Source: Stomatobaculum sp. (lineage in GTDB: Bacteria; Bacillota_A; Clostridia; Lachnospirales; Lachnospiraceae). Taken from it: a stretch of DNA of 17,691 nucleotides. Numbering within the stretch: the stretch's first letter is position 1; each line of letters starts with the position of its first letter. The notes under the pieces are model-generated. The model worked only from the letters and a program-made list of their open reading frames with translations, did no database searches and had not been told where the DNA came from. This document shows, piece by piece, positions 13,620 through 17,691 of the stretch. Location: positions 1 to 17,691 of the forward strand of contig JAFSYO010000120.1 in the NCBI GenBank assembly GCA_017449925.1. Direction: 5' to 3'. The position numbers and the translations under genes are program-made.

Positions 13620-15512
13620 ATGAACCTTAACCGTAAAAATGCAGCCGCCATTGCGGCTGTTCTTCTTGCCACGGTCTATGCGGGCGGGGCCGCCTACTTC
13701 AGCGGACACACATTTCCGAATACGACAGTGGACGGGAAAAATGCATCCATGATGACGGATGCCGATGTCCTGGAGCAGGTCCGGGCGGATACGATCCAGG
13801 GGACTCTTAAGATCCATGCGCAGGATAAAGAGTACACCCTGAATGTGCCGGATGTCCTTTCCATCGCGGACGATAACGCCGTTCTGAACAATGTTTCCGG
13901 GAGCAGGAATCCGCTGGCCTGGCCGGTGGAAGTCTTCCAGTCCCGGGAGGTTCCCAGCGGCAGGACTTTGGCTTTTGATACCGAAGCGGCGGAAAAACTT
14001 CTGGAGGAGCAGGGATTGCTGCAGCTGGACATTGCGCCGGTGGACGCCGTCCTTTCAGAATTCAATGAGGACGGCGGATATAAGGTGATCTCCGACGCCG
14101 ACGGCTGGAAGGGAGACCGCTCAGCAGTGCTTGAAGCTGTCAAGACCGCGGCCGAGGGTGAGAGCCAGGACATTGATCTCACAGAGCAGTTCGCAGTGAA
14201 GGCCGCGGTGCTGGCTGACGATTCCGCGCTGAACACAGAAGCAGAGGAACGGAACGCGCTGGTCAATCATCAGTACAGACTGGTGGTGGGAGACCAGGAG
14301 CAGGTGCTCACCGGAGAAACGCTGAACAGCTGGCTGACAGAGACAAAGGACGGCCAGAAGGGACTGGATGCCGTACAGATCCGGAGCTATGCGGAAGGAC
14401 TGCAGGACCAGCTTGGCGACATCCTTCAGGGACTGCAGGAAAAGAACGGCCAGCGTTACATTGTCGACTACGAGGAGTTTACGAATATCCTTGCTTCCCG
14501 GATCGGACTGGATATGCCGGCGCCCGAAACCAGCAGCCAGAAGAGCAAGAGAGAGTCTGCCAACGAAAAGGTCATGAAGCAGGCTCAGAAGGACGCAAAG
14601 AACGCCGATACGGAAGAAGAGAAGGCAAAGATCCTCGCTGAGGCAGAAGCAAAGCTGATCCCGGAGCCGGAAATGGTGGCTGTGATCAGTGTTCCGGAAC
14701 CGGAACCGGCTGCTGACGCGAAAGCTGCGGAACCGGAGGCATCGTCCTCGGACGCAGAGAAGAAGGAAGACAGCAAGGAAGAGGCTGTCGAGGAAGAAAA
14801 ACCTGACTACCGCAAAGCAGTCCTCTACAACGGACTGTATATCGAGAATCCGGTGACAGAGGAAGCGGCAGCCGAAGCGGCGGCAGAGAAAAAAGCCGCG
14901 GAAGAAAAGAAGGCTGCGGAAGAAAAGAAAGCCGCGGAGAAAAAGAAGGCCGAGGAAGCTGAGAAGGCGTCCGGTTCTGATGCGTCGGCGACCGGCTCTG
15001 ACGCCCAGAGTGCCGATGCTGCGGCTGAAGAGAATCCGGAAGATCTCCTTCCGACCCCTGTCGAGGTGATGATGGCGGAGGACGAGATCCATATCCCGCT
15101 CCTGGAAGCTGATCCCGGATTTGAAATGGGCTACGGCTTCAACTACGTGGAGGTGGACATCGGAAACCAGCACGTCACACTGTACGAGAACTGCAGGAAG
15201 GTGATGGAGAGCGCCTGTGTTACCGGTATCCCGAACAAGTCCAGGGCGACCCATCCCGGCGTGTTCAAGATCGATTACAAGCAGAGGAACCGGATCCTGC
15301 GCGGATCCCAGAACCTGTATGCATCCTTCGTGAACTACTGGATGCCCTTCGACGGAGGAATCGGTCTCCACGACGCCACCTGGAGAGGCACCTTCGGCGG
15401 AGAGATCTATAAATACAGCGGCAGCCACGGCTGTGTGAACCTGCCCCTTTCCTTCGCCAAGAAGCTTTACGACCATGTTTATCCCGGCGAGACCGTCTAT
15501 GTGCACTATTGA
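13620..15512 (+). CDS. L,D-transpeptidase (YkuD) with membrane anchor
   Basis: Surface enzyme that forms 3-3 crosslinks in peptidoglycan or attaches ligands to it. The 630-residue protein has an N-terminal signal/anchor (about 7-29), a long extracellular region resembling the PG_binding_4 architecture (about 30-300, with FPNTTVDGKNASMM and NPLAWPVEV), a low-complexity linker rich in Ala/Glu/Lys (about 305-475, with tandem EEKKAA), and a YkuD domain (about 495-630). Catalytic residues are His584 in GLHDATW and Cys605 in YSGSHGCVNLP. Start ATG 13620 follows GGGAGG by 8 bases. The linker would span the wall. Function on the wall is family knowledge; no partner gene is adjacent. Terminator follows 39 bp after the stop. 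Confidence 0.93.
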   Translation: MNLNRKNAAAIAAVLLATVYAGGAAYFSGHTFPNTTVDGKNASMMTDADVLEQVRADTIQGTLKIHAQDKEYTLNVPDVLSIADDNAVLNNVSGSRNPLAWPVEVFQSREVPSGRTLAFDTEAAEKLLEEQGLLQLDIAPVDAVLSEFNEDGGYKVISDADGWKGDRSAVLEAVKTAAEGESQDIDLTEQFAVKAAVLADDSALNTEAEERNALVNHQYRLVVGDQEQVLTGETLNSWLTETKDGQKGLDAVQIRSYAEGLQDQLGDILQGLQEKNGQRYIVDYEEFTNILASRIGLDMPAPETSSQKSKRESANEKVMKQAQKDAKNADTEEEKAKILAEAEAKLIPEPEMVAVISVPEPEPAADAKAAEPEASSSDAEKKEDSKEEAVEEEKPDYRKAVLYNGLYIENPVTEEAAAEAAAEKKAAEEKKAAEEKKAAEKKKAEEAEKASGSDASATGSDAQSADAAAEENPEDLLPTPVEVMMAEDEIHIPLLEADPGFEMGYGFNYVEVDIGNQHVTLYENCRKVMESACVTGIPNKSRATHPGVFKIDYKQRNRILRGSQNLYASFVNYWMPFDGGIGLHDATWRGTFGGEIYKYSGSHGCVNLPLSFAKKLYDHVYPGETVYVHY

Positions 15513-15550
15513 TGACGGCGAGGCGCTTCAAACAAGAGAAATCAAAATAT

Positions 15551-15588
15551 AAAAGAGCTCCTGGTTTTTTGGCCAGGAGCTCTTTTTT
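15551..15588. terminator. Terminator after the L,D-transpeptidase gene
   Basis: A perfect 14-bp stem, AAAAGAGCTCCTGG with CCAGGAGCTCTTTT, around an 8-base loop and followed by TTTTTT on the plus strand. The A-run on the left side lets it also end the convergent fprA transcript. Confidence 0.92.
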
Positions 15589-15625
15589 GTGTGTTATCAG
15601 GCAAGTTGGGCCGAAAACGCGTACC

Positions 15626-16834
15626 TCAGCTCGCGACGATGGAAGCTGCGATGGCGTCGGCCAGGGCGTCGACCTCCGCGACGTTCTGCTCCCGCAGGGA
15701 GGAAGCCATGGTGACACTGTCGTTCAGGATGGTCATATGCTTCAGCGCTTCGACCTTTTCCTTCATGAGAGCACCGGAGCGGATAGCCCAGGAGCCGTTC
15801 TCCATGATGGCCACGGTGCGGTTCTGGAGGTTCAGAGCCTTCATGTCCTCAAGGAAATTGTGCATGGGCGGGAAGATGCCCAGGTTGTAGGTCACCGACG
15901 CCAGCACCAGGTGGCTGTACTTGAAGAGGTCGGAGATCAGGTAGCTCACATGAGTGCTGGAGACATCGTAGAGCCGGGTGTTGGTGATGCCCCGCTCCGC
16001 CAGCTTCGCCGCCAGGATCTCGGCCGCGTTCTCGGTGTTCCCGTACATGGAGGCGTAGACGATCATGACGCCGTTCTCCTCAGGCTTGTAGGAAGCCCAG
16101 TGGATGTACTTGTCCAGAATGTAGCCGATGTCCTTTCTCCAGACAGGGCCGTGCAGCGGGCAGATGTACTTGATGTCCAGGCCGCCGGCCTTCTTTAAAA
16201 GCGCCATGACCTGGGGGCCGTACTTCCCGACGATGTTGGTGTAGTAGCGGCGGGCGTCGTCGATCCACTCCACGGGGAAGTTGTGCTCGTCGGCGAACAG
16301 CTTGCCGTCCAGAGCGCGGAAGGAGCCGAAGGCATCGGCGGAGAAAAGAACGCCGTTGGTAGTATCAAAGGTCACCATGGCCTCTGGCCAGTGGACCATA
16401 GGAGCGTTCACAAAAGCCACGGTGTGGGCGCCGAAGCACCAGGTGTCCCCTTCTTTCACTTCTGTGATCTGCTCTGTTTCAATGGGGAAGCCGAACTGGC
16501 GGAGGATGATGACTGCCTTCGGCGTGGTGATGATCTTCACATTCGGCCAGCGGAGCAGGATCTCCTCGATGGAGGCGGCGTGATCCGGCTCCACGTGGTT
16601 GATGACCATGTAGTCCAGGGGACGGTCTCCCAGCACGGCCTTGACGTTTTCGATGAACTGGCGGCCCACTGCCCAGTCCGCGGTGTCGAAGAGAACGGTC
16701 TGCTCGTCCAGCAGCACGTAAGCGTTGTAGGAGACACCGTGATACAGCGGGTGGATATTTTCGAACAGGGCCAGGCGGTGATCATCCGCGCCGACCCAGT
16801 AGAGGTCGTCTGTCACTTTGCGGTAATTATACAT
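15626..16834 (-). CDS. fprA: FprA-type diiron flavoprotein (A-type flavoprotein)
   Basis: Soluble flavo-diiron enzyme that reduces oxygen to water or NO to N2O, receiving electrons through rubredoxin. The 402 residues divide into a beta-lactamase-like diiron domain (1-250) and a flavodoxin-like FMN domain (about 255-402, phosphate loop ASMYGNTENAAE). All iron ligands can be read: His80, Glu82, Asp84 in NHVEPDHA, His148 in VHWPE, Asp167 in SADAFG and His228 in PLHGPV. No extra C-terminal domain is present, so a separate rubredoxin is needed. Start ATG 16834 follows AGGAGG by 10 bases. It is 107 bp downstream of the rubredoxin-tailed EtfA gene in the same orientation, which offers a direct electron donor. 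Oxygen versus NO specificity cannot be decided. Confidence 0.94.
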   Translation of the reverse strand: MYNYRKVTDDLYWVGADDHRLALFENIHPLYHGVSYNAYVLLDEQTVLFDTADWAVGRQFIENVKAVLGDRPLDYMVINHVEPDHAASIEEILLRWPNVKIITTPKAVIILRQFGFPIETEQITEVKEGDTWCFGAHTVAFVNAPMVHWPEAMVTFDTTNGVLFSADAFGSFRALDGKLFADEHNFPVEWIDDARRYYTNIVGKYGPQVMALLKKAGGLDIKYICPLHGPVWRKDIGYILDKYIHWASYKPEENGVMIVYASMYGNTENAAEILAAKLAERGITNTRLYDVSSTHVSYLISDLFKYSHLVLASVTYNLGIFPPMHNFLEDMKALNLQNRTVAIMENGSWAIRSGALMKEKVEALKHMTILNDSVTMASSLREQNVAEVDALADAIAASIVAS

Positions 16835-16892
16835 ATTCTGTGTTCCTCCTTCTGATTTGCGGCATTTAATTGTTTTGGTAAGGACGCTTCGT

Positions 16893-16936
16893 TGGCCTCA
16901 TGAGCCGGAAACTTCAATGGCCTCATGAACCGGAAA
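16893..16936. repeat. Paired 19-bp repeats between etfA and fprA
   Basis: TGGCCTCATGAGCCGGAAA (16893-16911) and TGGCCTCATGAACCGGAAA (16918-16936) differ at one base and are 25 bp apart. Each holds the palindromic core TCATGA, extended in the first copy to CTCATGAG with GGC/GCC flanks. They could be operator half-sites or a processing signal between the two genes. Confidence 0.8.
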
Positions 16937-16941
16937 AATCA

Positions 16942-17691
16942 TCAGACTTCGATTTCAATGAAGCCGTCCTTTGCCTCGCCGCAGTGCGGGCAGGTCCATT
17001 CCGCCGGCAGATCCTTGAAGGAGGTTCCGGGGCGGATCTCATTGTCCGGGTCGCCCAGCAGGGCGTCGTATTCGTAGCCGCAGCCGTTGCAGATGTTGAT
17101 CTTTCTCGGCGGGAGCTTCTCGACGGGGATATCCCTCTTCAGCTTCACCATGGGCGGAGCCGGCTGCTTCTCTCCGGTATCCAGGGCGGCAGTGAGCAGC
17201 GGCAGGATCTCGTTGACATCGCCCACGATGCCGTAGTCGCAGTTCTTGAAGATCGGCGCGTTGGCGTTCTTGTTGATCGCGACGATGATGGCGGCGTCCT
17301 TGATGCCCTTCAGGTGCTGGATGGCGCCGGAAATACCGCAGGCAATGTAGAGATTGCCCTTGAATTTCTGGCCGGACATACCGACATAGCGGTTGATGGG
17401 GACGTACTGCAGGGTCTCGGCCACGGGGCGGCTGGAGCCGATGGCGGCGCCGGCGGCCTTTGCCAGATCCTCGATCAGCTTCATGTTCTCCTTGGGGCCG
17501 ATGCCCTTGCCTGCGCTGACGACGCGCTCCGCTTCGATGATGGGCGTGTCGGCGGGAATGCCGACGGTGAAGTCGATGCCCTCGGCTTTCAGCTCGGAGA
17601 CGAGTTTATCCACCCGCTCTTTGGCGCTGCCGTCCTTCAGGATCATTTTCTTTCTGGGGCCGGTCTCGCCGCCCTTTTTCACTGCCGGTGC
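16942..17691 (-). CDS. etfA: Electron transfer flavoprotein alpha subunit with C-terminal rubredoxin domain (partial)
   Basis: C-terminal 249 codons of a gene that enters from the right edge; the reading frame is open to base 17691, and the GTG at 17682 is an internal Val. The EtfA FAD-binding domain is clear: [58 protein letters not shown] and [20 protein letters not shown]. It is followed by a linker and a rubredoxin domain (about the last 55 residues) with both metal-binding pairs, CNGCGYEYD and [11 protein letters not shown], around [17 protein letters not shown]. The fusion would pass electrons from the EtfA FAD to an iron centre within one chain and on to the adjacent FprA. etfB and the electron donor are presumably upstream outside the window. 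Confidence 0.93.
   Translation of the reverse strand, partial: APAVKKGGETGPRKKMILKDGSAKERVDKLVSELKAEGIDFTVGIPADTPIIEAERVVSAGKGIGPKENMKLIEDLAKAAGAAIGSSRPVAETLQYVPINRYVGMSGQKFKGNLYIACGISGAIQHLKGIKDAAIIVAINKNANAPIFKNCDYGIVGDVNEILPLLTAALDTGEKQPAPPMVKLKRDIPVEKLPPRKINICNGCGYEYDALLGDPDNEIRPGTSFKDLPAEWTCPHCGEAKDGFIEIEV

Noticed and set aside
14121..15506. 461-codon minus-strand open frame
   Set aside because: Antisense of the L,D-transpeptidase, created by its Ala/Glu/Lys-rich codon bias.

Overview
The window looks like chromosomal DNA from an anaerobic, moderately GC-rich member of the Clostridia, most likely Lachnospiraceae-like. This is inferred from gene content and signals: AGGAGG-type ribosome binding sites nearly everywhere, class C sortases with a signal peptidase, asnA, an A-type flavoprotein beside a rubredoxin-tailed EtfA, and a glycine-rich-tailed Rpn-type nuclease. 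No rRNA, tRNA or CRISPR array was seen. The taxonomic call rests on reading only.

Left part (1-3466): a five-gene plus-strand surface/pilus-assembly operon: class C sortase, coiled-coil protein, signal peptidase I with a TTG start, second class C sortase, and a 55-residue ribbon-helix-helix protein, closed by a clear terminator. The first sortase begins inside the right arm of a 132-bp, almost perfect inverted repeat whose left arm reaches the window edge. The 157-bp spacer between the arms carries a bidirectional terminator. This is the most striking DNA-level structure here and may be an invertible switch or a foldback element. No pilin gene is in the window.

3467-9260: after a good promoter come a small Cro/C1-type regulator and a tyrosine recombinase (3625-4882). 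The recombinase overlaps tail-to-tail with a two-domain polyphosphate kinase 2 gene on the minus strand. That gene shares a 113-bp divergent promoter region with a secreted TIM-barrel glycosidase-like protein, which is followed by a tRNA-dihydrouridine synthase carrying an in-frame 36-bp tandem duplication.

9261-12201: two divergent PD-(D/E)XK-family genes, an HTH-Uma2 fusion whose promoter overlaps palindromic operators and an Rpn-like protein. A non-coding stretch with a 93-nt stem-loop built from a repeated roughly 35-nt element follows.

12202-15588: asnA (minus) and a large L,D-transpeptidase (plus) diverge from a repeat-rich 410-bp region containing three 30-bp tandem repeats, twin GC-rich hairpins in the asnA leader and paired 13-bp direct repeats. 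15626-17691: a minus-strand redox module, an EtfA with a C-terminal rubredoxin domain (N-terminus outside the window) followed by an FprA-type diiron flavoprotein, suggesting electron flow from Etf through rubredoxin to oxygen or NO reduction.
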